Below are positions 24,851 to 32,301 of a stretch of DNA of 64,000 nt, piece by piece. The notes beneath the pieces are model-generated. The model ran no database searches and was not told the DNA's origin. It worked only from the letters and a program-made list of their open reading frames with translations. Positions within the stretch are counted from its first letter, which is position 1, and every line of letters begins with the position of its first letter. A program made the translations under genes and the position numbers. Source of the stretch: Rhizobium grahamii (GTDB lineage Bacteria; Pseudomonadota; Alphaproteobacteria; Rhizobiales; Rhizobiaceae); NCBI RefSeq assembly GCF_009498215.1, contig NZ_CP043498.1, positions 3,822,001-3,886,000 of the forward strand, given 5' to 3'.

Positions 24851-25180
24851 ATGTTGAGTAAGATGCTTCGGGCCGTGGTACTCGGCGCTGCGCTGGCGAC
24901 GCTCGCCGGCTGCGTCGACCATGCGAATGCGCCGATCATGGTCCCGGTCGCCGCCCAGACGGATCCGCCGCTCAATCCGCCCGGTATCGCCCATACGATC
25001 TGCACGTCGGATGGGAACTTCATGTATAACGAAGCGCGCAAGCAATTCGAGCTTCGGGCGCAGATGACACACACACCGATCGACCCGAACAACGAGGAAG
25101 CCCAGGCGAGGGCTGCCGCCCGCCGGCAATATGTGACGTGCCTCTCCAGCCAGGGCTACCGCGCCATCTACGACCAGTGA
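24851..25180 (+). CDS. Small lipoprotein
   Basis: A 109-residue predicted lipoprotein. From the ATG at 24851 (GGAGGGA site just upstream) a short signal ends in the lipobox LAGC, with the lipidated cysteine at Cys21. The mature part begins VDHANAPIMVPVAAQ and has two further cysteines, in HTICTSDGNFMYNEA and YVTCLSSQGY, which could form a disulphide. The middle is charged and helical (EARKQFELRAQM, EEAQARAAARR). I do not recognise a family. It lies right behind tRNA-Arg and ahead of another small exported protein. Confidence 0.75.
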   Translation: MLSKMLRAVVLGAALATLAGCVDHANAPIMVPVAAQTDPPLNPPGIAHTICTSDGNFMYNEARKQFELRAQMTHTPIDPNNEEAQARAAARRQYVTCLSSQGYRAIYDQ

Positions 25181-25299
25181 GCCGTGATTGATCACGCGCA
25201 ATCGCCGGCATTCACGAGTGCTGGAGGTCGCGTGTGATCGAGGAACTTTGCAAGCATCGACAGCATTTTTCTTGGGTAAGTCCGGAAGGAGGATTTATC

Positions 25300-25671
25300 A
25301 TGAAAATGTTCCGCTTTGCTTGTGTGGCGCTCCCTCTTGGTGCGCTGCTTTCTCTCTCTGGTGTGGTTCCTGCAAACGCGTTGCCAGCCGCTCCGGGCTT
25401 GCGTCCGGCGGTCACGGATGTTCGGCTTGTGCAATACAAGCCGCAGCCGGGCTATTGGCATGGCTATCGCGGTTCGCGAACGGAGCTTCCCGGAACGCGC
25501 CGTCACTCTGACGGCCTCTGGTATCCGCTGGCAGCCTTTGGCATCGATCCCGGGGCAACCGGATCCATCGGTGCTCGAGAGGCAATGCCGAAACAGCGGG
25601 AAGGCTACTGCCAGAATACCTTTGGCGGGACCAACGGCGACGGCAGCATGCCGTGCGACAACGGCTTCTAA
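25300..25671 (+). CDS. Small secreted protein of unknown function
   Basis: A 123-residue exported protein with a very strong ribosome site (GGAAGGAGGA) before the ATG at 25300. Residues 1-27 form a signal peptide ending PANA. The mature part is basic and aromatic (YKPQPGYWHGYRGSR, WYPLAAF) and ends in a Cys/Gly-rich tail with two cysteines (GYCQNTFGGTNGDG, MPCDNGF). I do not recognise a family. The strong translation signal and tight terminator suggest an abundant product. It is an independent unit, 119 bases after the lipoprotein gene. Confidence 0.72.
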   Translation: MKMFRFACVALPLGALLSLSGVVPANALPAAPGLRPAVTDVRLVQYKPQPGYWHGYRGSRTELPGTRRHSDGLWYPLAAFGIDPGATGSIGAREAMPKQREGYCQNTFGGTNGDGSMPCDNGF

Positions 25672-25682
25672 CGGCGTGCAAC

Positions 25683-25710
25683 AGAAAGGCGGCCAAGCGG
25701 CCGCCTTTCT
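25683..25710 (+). terminator. Terminator of the small secreted protein gene
   Basis: Perfect 12-bp stem AGAAAGGCGGCC / GGCCGCCTTTCT with loop AAGC, 12 bases after the stop codon and followed by CTATTCTTCC. Confidence 0.85.
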
Positions 25711-25975
25711 CTATTCTTCCGCAATGGCTCTCAAGGCAGGATGGTCGATCGGCGACGCGGTGATTTGGCCCATCTGGTCAAGGTATTGGGGTATCCTGAA
25801 GTCATTAAGTCGCAGTTGAGCCTATATTTTCATCAGGAAGTTGCCGAAAATGGAGCAGAGGGCAGGAAATGAGGCGTTAATCGCGCGGATTTCCACTAAG
25901 GTATGCGTATCGCGCATTGCTGCATTGCGGTAATCTCCCTATTCCTGATCGAAACAATGGGGTATCTAATCTCTC
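25711..25975. other. Intergenic region upstream of the small RNA
   Basis: About 265 bases with no supportable protein gene on either strand. The right end holds a candidate sigma-70 promoter for the small RNA: TTCCTG at 25942-25947 and TCTAAT at 25965-25970, 17 bases apart. The rest shows nothing I can name. Confidence 0.4.
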
Positions 25976-26092
25976 GAAGGCAGCGCACTCCTCCTCCCAG
26001 CGCTCCTTCATCGGACTGACAACACTCCTCCTCCCAGTTGTCAGTCAGGATCAAGAGCCCGGTGCACCTCCTCCCGCACCGGGCTCTTTTCG
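25976..26092 (+). ncRNA. Small RNA with three anti-Shine-Dalgarno hairpin loops (alpha-r14 / NfeR1, cuckoo-RNA type)
   Basis: Three consecutive hairpins each expose the same CCTCCTCCC in the loop. Hairpin 1: stem AGCGC (25982-25986) / GCGCT (26000-26004), loop ACTCCTCCTCCCA. Hairpin 2: perfect 10-bp stem GACTGACAAC (26014-26023) / GTTGTCAGTC (26037-26046) with an identical loop. Hairpin 3: 13-bp stem AAGAGCCCGGTGC (26053-26065) / GCACCGGGCTCTT (26076-26088), loop ACCTCCTCCC, then TTTT, acting as the intrinsic terminator. The motif is complementary to ribosome binding sites. The layout and length of about 115 bases match the rhizobial alpha-r14 family (NfeR1 in Sinorhizobium), which represses many transporter mRNAs. 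The 5' end is inferred from a candidate promoter. Confidence 0.88.
26053..26091 (+). terminator. Intrinsic terminator of the small RNA (third hairpin)
   Basis: 13-bp GC-rich stem with a 10-base loop followed by a T run; it is both the terminator and the third carrier of the CCTCCTCCC loop motif. Confidence 0.9.
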
Positions 26093-26180
26093 TTTCCGGA
26101 CCATTCCCGTCGAAATCGACCATCGCGTCGCAGGCAGCTGCATTTGCATCAATGGCGCATCCGCGCGATCCTTCCTGCCG

Positions 26181-26244
26181 GTCCGGAGGATTCTCCGGAC
26201 GTTGACAATTTCGGATAGGCAAACACCTGCGTTCTGATATATCA
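26181..26244 (+). promoter_or_regulatory. Candidate operators upstream of the proline-racemase-family gene
   Basis: Two symmetric elements lie 47-110 bases ahead of the start. One is GTCCGGAG-GATT-CTCCGGAC (26181-26200), a perfect 8-bp inverted repeat. The other is TGATATATCA (26235-26244), a perfect 10-bp palindrome of the kind bound by GntR-family regulators. A TTGACA lies between them at 26202-26207, but no -10 is well spaced from it. No regulator gene is adjacent. Confidence 0.35.
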
Positions 26245-26290
26245 CGTCTCTACTGACGATAGTCGAGGCACTGGAGATTGGAGTTCGCCG

Positions 26291-27328
26291 ATGAGATGGA
26301 AGCGCACCATTCAGCTTCTGGATGTTCATGCCGAGGGCGAGATCGGCAAGGTCGCCATTGGCGGCGTGCCGAAGATTCCCGGCAATACGGTTGCCGAGCA
26401 GCTGCACTGGCTGAACACCGATCCCAAGGGCCAGGAGCTTCGCCGCTTTCTCTGCCTCGAGCCGCGTGGCGCTCCGATCGGCTCGGTCAATCTCCTGTTG
26501 CCGCCGAAGCATCCGGAGGCAGATGCCGCCTTCATCATTCTTCAGCCGGATCAGGCGCATGCGAGTTCGGGGTCGAATTCAATCTGCGTCACGACAGCTC
26601 TTCTCGAAGCCGGCATCGTCGAGATGCAGGAGCCGGAGACCATCGTGACGCTTGAGACGGCGGCCGGCCTTGTGAAGGCGCGGGCGACCTGCCGCGACGG
26701 TCGCTGCGAGAAGGTGACGCTGACCATGGTGCCATCCTTCGTGCATGAGCTTGATGTCGCGGTGGAAACGCCGGAGTGGGGCAAGATCACGGTCGACCTC
26801 TGCTATGGCGGCATTTTCTATGCCCTCGTTGATGTCGGTCAGGTCGGTCTCACCATCGAGAAGGCCAATGCCGCCGAGCTCGTGCGCGCGGGCATGGTTC
26901 TCAAGGATCTCATCAATCGCAGCATTTCGGTCGTGCATCCCGAAATCCCGGCCATCTCGGGCGTTGCATACGTCATGTTCCGCGATCTGGAAGCAGACGG
27001 CACGGTGCGCACCTGCACGACCATGTGGCCCGGGCGCGCCGATCGCTCGCCCTGTGGGACCGGCAACTCAGCCAACCTCGCGACCTTGCATGCAAGGGGC
27101 AAGGCAAAGGTCGGCGACGTCTTCAAGTCGCGTTCGATCATCAATTCGGAATTTGAAGTAGGCCTGCTGGCGGAAACGACCGTTGCCGGGCGCCCGGCCA
27201 TCATCCCGACGATAGCGGGTCGCGGCTTCACTTTCGGGCTGTCCCAGGTCGCGCTCGACCCGTTCGATCCTCATCCGGGCGGCTTTGCCTTGACGGACGT
27301 TTGGGGTCCGCAAGCCGGCGATATCTGA
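26291..27328 (+). CDS. Proline racemase-superfamily enzyme with Ser/Cys catalytic pair (hydroxyproline epimerase or dehydratase)
   Basis: A 345-residue two-lobed enzyme of the proline racemase / 4-hydroxyproline epimerase / trans-3-hydroxyproline dehydratase superfamily. The second catalytic cysteine is Cys255 in RSPCGTGNSANLA. At the first position the usual MCGH reads SSGSN, so residue 93 is Ser where racemases and epimerases have Cys and classical trans-3-hydroxyproline dehydratases have Thr. The reaction therefore cannot be fixed; dehydratase-like or mixed activity on hydroxyproline is plausible. No hydroxyproline transporter or oxidase gene is adjacent. The gene ends just before the convergent mutarotase. 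Confidence 0.85.
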   Translation: MRWKRTIQLLDVHAEGEIGKVAIGGVPKIPGNTVAEQLHWLNTDPKGQELRRFLCLEPRGAPIGSVNLLLPPKHPEADAAFIILQPDQAHASSGSNSICVTTALLEAGIVEMQEPETIVTLETAAGLVKARATCRDGRCEKVTLTMVPSFVHELDVAVETPEWGKITVDLCYGGIFYALVDVGQVGLTIEKANAAELVRAGMVLKDLINRSISVVHPEIPAISGVAYVMFRDLEADGTVRTCTTMWPGRADRSPCGTGNSANLATLHARGKAKVGDVFKSRSIINSEFEVGLLAETTVAGRPAIIPTIAGRGFTFGLSQVALDPFDPHPGGFALTDVWGPQAGDI

Positions 27329-27330
27329 GG

Positions 27331-27813
27331 TCAGTAGGTGAAGGGATCGACCTCGGCCTTGTCAGCTGCGCTGTCGCCTGATTTGGCCGGGTAGATCACT
27401 CCCTTGCGCAGGATGATATTGGCGTAAAGCCGAGGCTCGCTGGTCTGGATCAGGGCGTGGGCCTCGCGGACGCGCCCGTAGAAATCCTGCCCGACCAGCG
27501 GGACCACCTTCTGGTGTGGTTCGTGCCGGGCGCAGCAGTCGATCATCTCTTCGTGCACGGGGTCGAGCCGGTCGCGATCGGCTTTCACCGTGGACCGAAA
27601 GATCGCTTCGGGGACAAAATCGTCAATTGGCAGCACACTTAGAACGGCATCGAGCACGGCCACGATCCCGTGGCCATCAAGGCGGATGAGCCGCCGCGCG
27701 TGTTCGACGCCCGGATAGTTGCCGTCGACAATCGCGATCTCGTCGCCGTGGCCCATGGCGCGCAGCGTCGACAGCAGTTCTGGTCCGAGAAGCGGATTAA
27801 GGCCCTTCAGCAT
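27331..27813 (-). CDS. RbsD/FucU family sugar mutarotase
   Basis: A 160-residue protein of the RbsD/FucU family, which interconverts alpha and beta sugar anomers. The signature MGHGDEIAIVDGNYPG includes the catalytic histidine His22, and the C-terminal LYANIILRKGVI strand is the family end. Its start overlaps the 3' end of the ROK regulator gene by 17 bases, so it is cotranscribed with frcR and is probably part of the fructose locus. A second paralogue lies at 62868-63314. The sugar is inferred from context only. Confidence 0.87.
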   Translation of the reverse strand: MLKGLNPLLGPELLSTLRAMGHGDEIAIVDGNYPGVEHARRLIRLDGHGIVAVLDAVLSVLPIDDFVPEAIFRSTVKADRDRLDPVHEEMIDCCARHEPHQKVVPLVGQDFYGRVREAHALIQTSEPRLYANIILRKGVIYPAKSGDSAADKAEVDPFTY

Positions 27814-29044
27814 TGTCGACCTCCTTGAAGAGTACGTTCTGGTCCGTCAGGTAGCGGGCAAAGATCGGCAGGCTTGCGCCGCCGATCGCGCGGGCCTGGG
27901 CGCCGACCGCGCCTTCGATGATGTCAGGCATGACGACACCCTGCAGGTCGAGCTTGTCCGCCTCGGCGATGGTCGCCTTCACGATCCGCTCGCGCACCCA
28001 ATCCGGAAAGCCGCCGTCGATAACAGCGGCGCTGAAGTCGATGATCGAGGCAGCGGCGACGATTGCCTGCGCCAGTGCCCTTGCCGTGTCCTGTATCCAG
28101 TTTTCGAGAGGTTCGCCGAAATCGATCCAGTCGTCGGCCGAATACCAGAGCGGTTGAGGATCGATGTCGCGCTCGCGCAGCATGTTCTCAAGCACGAAGA
28201 TGGATGCGACTTCGAGAAGCTGCAGCGTCTCGCCATTCTTGCCGCGAACGGGGAGGGGACCGATGGCGCCGGCAGTGCCGGTGCGTCCTGAAAAGATCGC
28301 CGAATTGAGAACGATGCCGCCGCCGATGAAGGAACCGATGAAGAAGTAGACGAAATCGGGGTAGGAGGGGCCGTTGCCGAACACCAGTTCCGCACCGCAT
28401 GCGCTGGTGGCGTCGTTCTGAAGAAATACCGGCAACGAAAGACGTGCAGCGACCTCCGTTTGCAGATCGACGTCCCGCCACACGTCCATGGCGCCCTTGG
28501 GAGATCCGACTTCCTCCTCCCAGTTCCAGAGTTCAAACGGGGCGGCGATGCCAACACCAGCGATGCGGCTGCGCTCCTCGGCGCTCAGGCGAGCCTCCAG
28601 TTCGGCAATCCCCGTCGTGATGAAATCCAGGAACTCTCCGGGCAATGGATAGGCGTAGGTTTTCCGCTTCTGCATGCGGATGCGGCCGACGAAATCCATC
28701 AGTACGAGGTCTGCACTGCGGCGGCCCATCTTGACCCCGAACGAGTAGACGGCATCCGGGTTGAGCCGCATCGGGATGGAGGGCTGGCCGACGCGTCCGC
28801 GCACGGGCTCGCCCCGGGAAAGCAGTCCTTCCTTTTCCAATTGCCGCATGATGACCGAAACAGTCTGTGCCGAAAGGCCGGTTTTACGGGCAATATCCGC
28901 CTTCGACTGGGAACCGTGAAGGCGCACCAGCGATAATACAAGCCGCTCGTTATAGGCGCGCACCCTGATCTGGTTCGCGCCACCTGCCGGACTGAGAATC
29001 GGTTGCTGAACCGACGCTTGAGCCGGTCCGCCTGTGGACGACAT
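27797..29044 (-). CDS. frcR: ROK-family transcriptional regulator of the fructose locus
   Basis: A 415-residue regulator with an N-terminal winged helix-turn-helix at about residues 36-80 (SKADIARKTGLSAQTVSVIM) and a C-terminal ROK (sugar-kinase-like) domain. The zinc motif HxxCxCGxxGC of glucokinase-type ROK proteins is absent, so it should be a regulator and not a kinase. It is divergent from frcB across about 230 bases that hold the promoter. By analogy with Sinorhizobium frcR-frcBCAK it should control fructose transport. The symbol rests on synteny and family, not on a database match. Confidence 0.85.
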   Translation of the reverse strand: MSSTGGPAQASVQQPILSPAGGANQIRVRAYNERLVLSLVRLHGSQSKADIARKTGLSAQTVSVIMRQLEKEGLLSRGEPVRGRVGQPSIPMRLNPDAVYSFGVKMGRRSADLVLMDFVGRIRMQKRKTYAYPLPGEFLDFITTGIAELEARLSAEERSRIAGVGIAAPFELWNWEEEVGSPKGAMDVWRDVDLQTEVAARLSLPVFLQNDATSACGAELVFGNGPSYPDFVYFFIGSFIGGGIVLNSAIFSGRTGTAGAIGPLPVRGKNGETLQLLEVASIFVLENMLRERDIDPQPLWYSADDWIDFGEPLENWIQDTARALAQAIVAAASIIDFSAAVIDGGFPDWVRERIVKATIAEADKLDLQGVVMPDIIEGAVGAQARAIGGASLPIFARYLTDQNVLFKEVDNAEGP

Positions 29045-29128
29045 TGGCCACTCCTCCCGTTTATCGGCCTATGCCCTATTTTCTCCAAGCATGCCACAGC
29101 GAATTAATAATTCAATTGGATTTATTTA

Positions 29129-29157
29129 TTGACAAGGCGTTTTCTTTCGATCTTAAT
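29129..29157 (+). promoter_or_regulatory. Sigma-70-type promoter of frcB
   Basis: TTGACA at 29129-29134 and CTTAAT at 29152-29157, exactly 17 bases apart, about 120 bases ahead of frcB. The sequence just upstream is very AT-rich (TTAATAATTCAATTGG, TTTATTTATT) and is the probable regulator binding area for the divergent ROK protein. Confidence 0.6.
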
Positions 29158-29276
29158 TGTCCTCGTCAAAGGGCACGGAACGGCTTGGAGGAGGCCGTCG
29201 GCGAGACTGCAGGCGTTCTCGTGTTCATCAAATCCGGCACCGCCAGGGGTGGGTCGGCTATCTCTGGGAGGAGTAA

Positions 29277-30302
29277 ATGAAGAAATCAGTGCTTTCAGCC
29301 GCGCTTGGCGCGCTTGCTCTCGGTGTCGCATTCTCGGCGCCGGCAATGGCCGCGGATGTTTCCGCCTGCCTCATCACCAAGACCGACACCAATCCCTTCT
29401 TCGTCAAGATGAAGGAAGGTGCGACAGCGAAGGCCAAGGAACTCGGCGTGACGCTGAAGTCCTATGCCGGCAAGATCGATGGTGACAGCGAAAGCCAGGT
29501 GGCTGCGATCGAAAGCTGCATCGCCGATGGCGCCAAGGGTATCCTGATTACCGCATCCGACACGAAGGGCATCGTTCCCTCGGTCAAGAAGGCACGCGAC
29601 GCCGGCGTCCTCGTTATCGCTCTCGACACTCCGCTCGATCCGGCCGACTCTGCCGATGCGACCTTCGCCACCGACAATCTGCTCGCTGGCAAGCTGATCG
29701 GCCAGTGGGCAAAGGAAACCATGGGCGACAAGGCCAAGGACGCCAAGGTTGGCTTCCTCGACCTCACGCCATCGCAGCCGACCGTCGACGTCCTGCGCGA
29801 CCAGGGCTTCATGATCGGCTTCGGTATTGATCCGAAGGATCCGAACAAGATCGGCGACGAAGACGACGCCCGCATCGTCGGCCACGATGTCACGAACGGT
29901 AACGAAGAAGGCGGCCGCAAGGCCATGGAAAACCTTCTCCAGAAGGATCCGAGCATCAACGTCATCCACACGATCAACGAACCGGCCGCGGTTGGCGCCT
30001 ACCAGGCGCTGAAGGCTGTCGGTATGGAAAAGAACGTCCTGATCGTTTCGGTTGACGGCGGTTGCCCGGGTGTCAAGTCCGTCGCTGACGGCGTGATCGG
30101 TGCCACCTCGCAGCAGTATCCGCTGATGATGGCTTCGCTCGGCATCGAAGCGATCAAGAAGTTCGCGGACGGCGGCGAAAAGCCGAAGCCGACCGAAGGC
30201 AAGTCCTTCTTCGATACCGGCGTTTCGCTGGTCACCGACAAGCCGGTCCCCGGCGTGAAGTCGATCGACACGAAGGAAGGCACTGCCAAGTGCTGGGGCT
30301 AA
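29277..30302 (+). CDS. frcB: Fructose ABC transporter, periplasmic binding protein
   Basis: A 341-residue periplasmic sugar-binding protein of the RbsB/FrcB type. A signal peptide ends PAMA at about residue 24. The mature protein starts ADVSACLITKTDTNPFFVKM, the usual first-strand pattern of pentose/hexose binders, and has the hinge-region stretches ALDTPLDPADSADATFATDN and VDGGCPGVKSVADG. A GGGAGGAG site precedes the ATG at 29277. It is the first gene of frcB-frcC-frcA-frcK; a hairpin after it probably raises its level above the membrane components. In Sinorhizobium FrcB binds fructose, ribose and mannose. Confidence 0.92.
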   Translation: MKKSVLSAALGALALGVAFSAPAMAADVSACLITKTDTNPFFVKMKEGATAKAKELGVTLKSYAGKIDGDSESQVAAIESCIADGAKGILITASDTKGIVPSVKKARDAGVLVIALDTPLDPADSADATFATDNLLAGKLIGQWAKETMGDKAKDAKVGFLDLTPSQPTVDVLRDQGFMIGFGIDPKDPNKIGDEDDARIVGHDVTNGNEEGGRKAMENLLQKDPSINVIHTINEPAAVGAYQALKAVGMEKNVLIVSVDGGCPGVKSVADGVIGATSQQYPLMMASLGIEAIKKFADGGEKPKPTEGKSFFDTGVSLVTDKPVPGVKSIDTKEGTAKCWG

Positions 30303-30324
30303 ATCCCGCTATCTGAATTTGCTG

Positions 30325-30350
30325 CCGGCCGGGGATCGTTTCTCGGCCGG
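30325..30350 (+). terminator. Intercistronic hairpin after frcB
   Basis: 7-bp stem CCGGCCG / CGGCCGG with a 12-base interior that can extend pairing through G-U pairs, followed by TTTCG. It lies 22 bases past the frcB stop and about 100 bases before frcC; it should act as a partial terminator or 3' stabiliser. Confidence 0.55.
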
Positions 30351-30452
30351 TTTCGACCGACCAGCCACTGTCTCAGAAACCGGCGCGCAAAGACCGACGC
30401 AATATGAGCAGGGCTTCCGCGCGCGGTTTGGCGCGAAAGCGGAGGAGGAAAA

Positions 30453-31517
30453 ATGACCGGAGCACAGGAATTCGAACGGGTGCTGGACGGCAGCGACAAG
30501 AGTGTCGCGTCGTTCGATAACCAGAGTGTACCATTTGTGAAGCGCGCTCAGCACTTCCTGCACTCGACGCCGGCGGCTGTGCCGCTGATCGTGCTGGTGC
30601 TGTCAATCATCATCTTCGGCATCGCGATCGGCGGACGGTTCTTCTCGTCCTACACGCTGACGCTCATTCTGCAGCAGATCGCCATCGTCGGTATCCTCGG
30701 CGCAGCACAGACGCTGGTCATCCTGACGGCCGGCATCGATCTTTCGATCGGTGTCATCATGGTCATCTCGGCCGTGATCATGGGCAACTGTGCGATCACC
30801 TACGGCATTCCGACGCCGATCGCCGTGCTTGCCGGTCTGTTGGTCGGTGGCCTCTGCGGATTGCTCAATGGCTTCCTGGTGGCAATCATGAAGCTGCCGC
30901 CGTTCATCGTAACGCTTGGCACGTGGAATATCGTCATGGCGACGAATTTCATCTACTCCGCTAACGAGACGATCCGCGATACGGATGTCGACGCTCAGGC
31001 GCCGCTCCTGCATTTCTTCGCGATCAGCTTCCGTATGGGAAGCGCGGTGTTGACACTTGGCGTCATCGCCATGGTGCTCCTCGTGCTTGTCCTCTGGTAC
31101 ATCCTCAACCACACGGCCTGGGGGCGGCATGTCTACGCGGTCGGTGACGACCCGGAAGCAGCCAAACTGTCAGGCATCCAGACGAAAAGCGTGCTGCTGA
31201 CGGTCTATACCGTCTCCGGCGTGATTGCAGCCTTCGCAGCCTGGGTTTCCATCGGCCGCAACGGTTCGATATCACCCTCGTCTGCAGTCACGGATTACAA
31301 TCTTCAGGCCATTACCGCGACTGTCATCGGCGGTATCTCGCTCTTCGGCGGTCGCGGCTCGATCCTTGGCACGCTGTTCGGTGCGATGATCGTCGGCGTC
31401 GTCTCCATGGGTCTCAATATGCTCGGCGCCGATCCCCAGTGGAAGGTGTTGCTCACGGGCGTGCTTATCATCGCCGCAGTCGCAATCGACCAGTGGATCA
31501 GAAAGGTGTCGGTGTAA
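30453..31517 (+). CDS. frcC: Fructose ABC transporter, permease
   Basis: A 354-residue inner-membrane permease of the RbsC/AraH type with about nine to ten membrane segments after a hydrophilic N-terminus of about 40 residues. The family signatures LTAGIDLSIGVIMVISAVI and the coupling region AVGDDPEAAKLSGIQTKSV are intact, and the ending segment GSILGTLFGAMIVGVVSMGL is typical. An AGGAGGAA site precedes the ATG. It is followed one base later by frcA. Confidence 0.93.
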   Translation: MTGAQEFERVLDGSDKSVASFDNQSVPFVKRAQHFLHSTPAAVPLIVLVLSIIIFGIAIGGRFFSSYTLTLILQQIAIVGILGAAQTLVILTAGIDLSIGVIMVISAVIMGNCAITYGIPTPIAVLAGLLVGGLCGLLNGFLVAIMKLPPFIVTLGTWNIVMATNFIYSANETIRDTDVDAQAPLLHFFAISFRMGSAVLTLGVIAMVLLVLVLWYILNHTAWGRHVYAVGDDPEAAKLSGIQTKSVLLTVYTVSGVIAAFAAWVSIGRNGSISPSSAVTDYNLQAITATVIGGISLFGGRGSILGTLFGAMIVGVVSMGLNMLGADPQWKVLLTGVLIIAAVAIDQWIRKVSV

Positions 31518-31518
31518 C

Positions 31519-32301
31519 ATGGCTAACGAACCTCTCCTCTCGGCTCGCGGGCTCGTCAAGCGCTACGGACGCGTTACCGCTCTCGACCACGCTGATTTCG
31601 ATCTCTATCCCGGCGAGATCCTCGCCGTGATCGGTGACAACGGCGCCGGCAAATCGTCGCTCATCAAGGCGATATCCGGTGCAATCAGCCCTGATGAGGG
31701 CGAGATCAGGCTGGAAGGAAAGCCGGTCAACTTCAAGTCGCCGATGGAAGCGCGCGAAGCCGGCATCGAAACCGTGTACCAGAACCTCGCCCTGTCGCCC
31801 GCCCTCTCGATCGCCGACAACATGTTCCTCGGCCGCGAGATCCGGCGGCCGGGCATACTGGGCAGCGTGTTCCGCATGCTCGATCGCCCGGCAATGGAGA
31901 AGCGCGCGCGAACCAAGCTCTCCGAGCTCGGCCTGATGACCATCCAGAACATCAACCAGGCCGTCGAAACATTGTCGGGTGGCCAGCGCCAGGGCGTCGC
32001 GGTGGCGCGTGCTGCCGCCTTCGGATCGAAGGTTGTCATCATGGACGAACCGACGGCTGCTCTCGGCGTCAAGGAAAGCCGCAAGGTGCTGGAGTTGATC
32101 CTGGATGTGCGCTCGCGCGGCTTGCCGATCGTCCTTATATCGCACAATATGCCGCACGTGTTCGAGGTTGCCGATCGTATCCATATTCACAGACTCGGTC
32201 GTCGCCTCACGGTTATCAACCCGAAGGAATACACGATGTCCGATGCGGTCGCTTTCATGACCGGTGCCAAGGCCGTTCCGACGGAGCCGGTTGCTGCATG
32301 A
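31519..32301 (+). CDS. frcA: Fructose ABC transporter, ATP-binding protein
   Basis: A 260-residue single-domain sugar ABC ATPase, half the length of RbsA-type tandem ATPases, as known for FrcA. Walker A is GDNGAGKSSLIKAI, the signature is LSGGQRQGVAVARA, Walker B is VVIMDEPTAALG, and the switch His is in LISHNMPHV. It begins one base after the frcC stop, and its stop overlaps the frcK start by four bases (ATGA). Confidence 0.94.
   Translation: MANEPLLSARGLVKRYGRVTALDHADFDLYPGEILAVIGDNGAGKSSLIKAISGAISPDEGEIRLEGKPVNFKSPMEAREAGIETVYQNLALSPALSIADNMFLGREIRRPGILGSVFRMLDRPAMEKRARTKLSELGLMTIQNINQAVETLSGGQRQGVAVARAAAFGSKVVIMDEPTAALGVKESRKVLELILDVRSRGLPIVLISHNMPHVFEVADRIHIHRLGRRLTVINPKEYTMSDAVAFMTGAKAVPTEPVAA

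Noticed and set aside
25980..26075. CCTCCTCCC repeats as a CRISPR-like or tandem repeat array
   Set aside because: Only three copies, each inside a hairpin loop with unrelated stems; this is RNA structure, not an array.
25917..26237. Open frame across the small RNA
   Set aside because: It crosses three hairpins and an intrinsic terminator; there is no ribosome site or domain.
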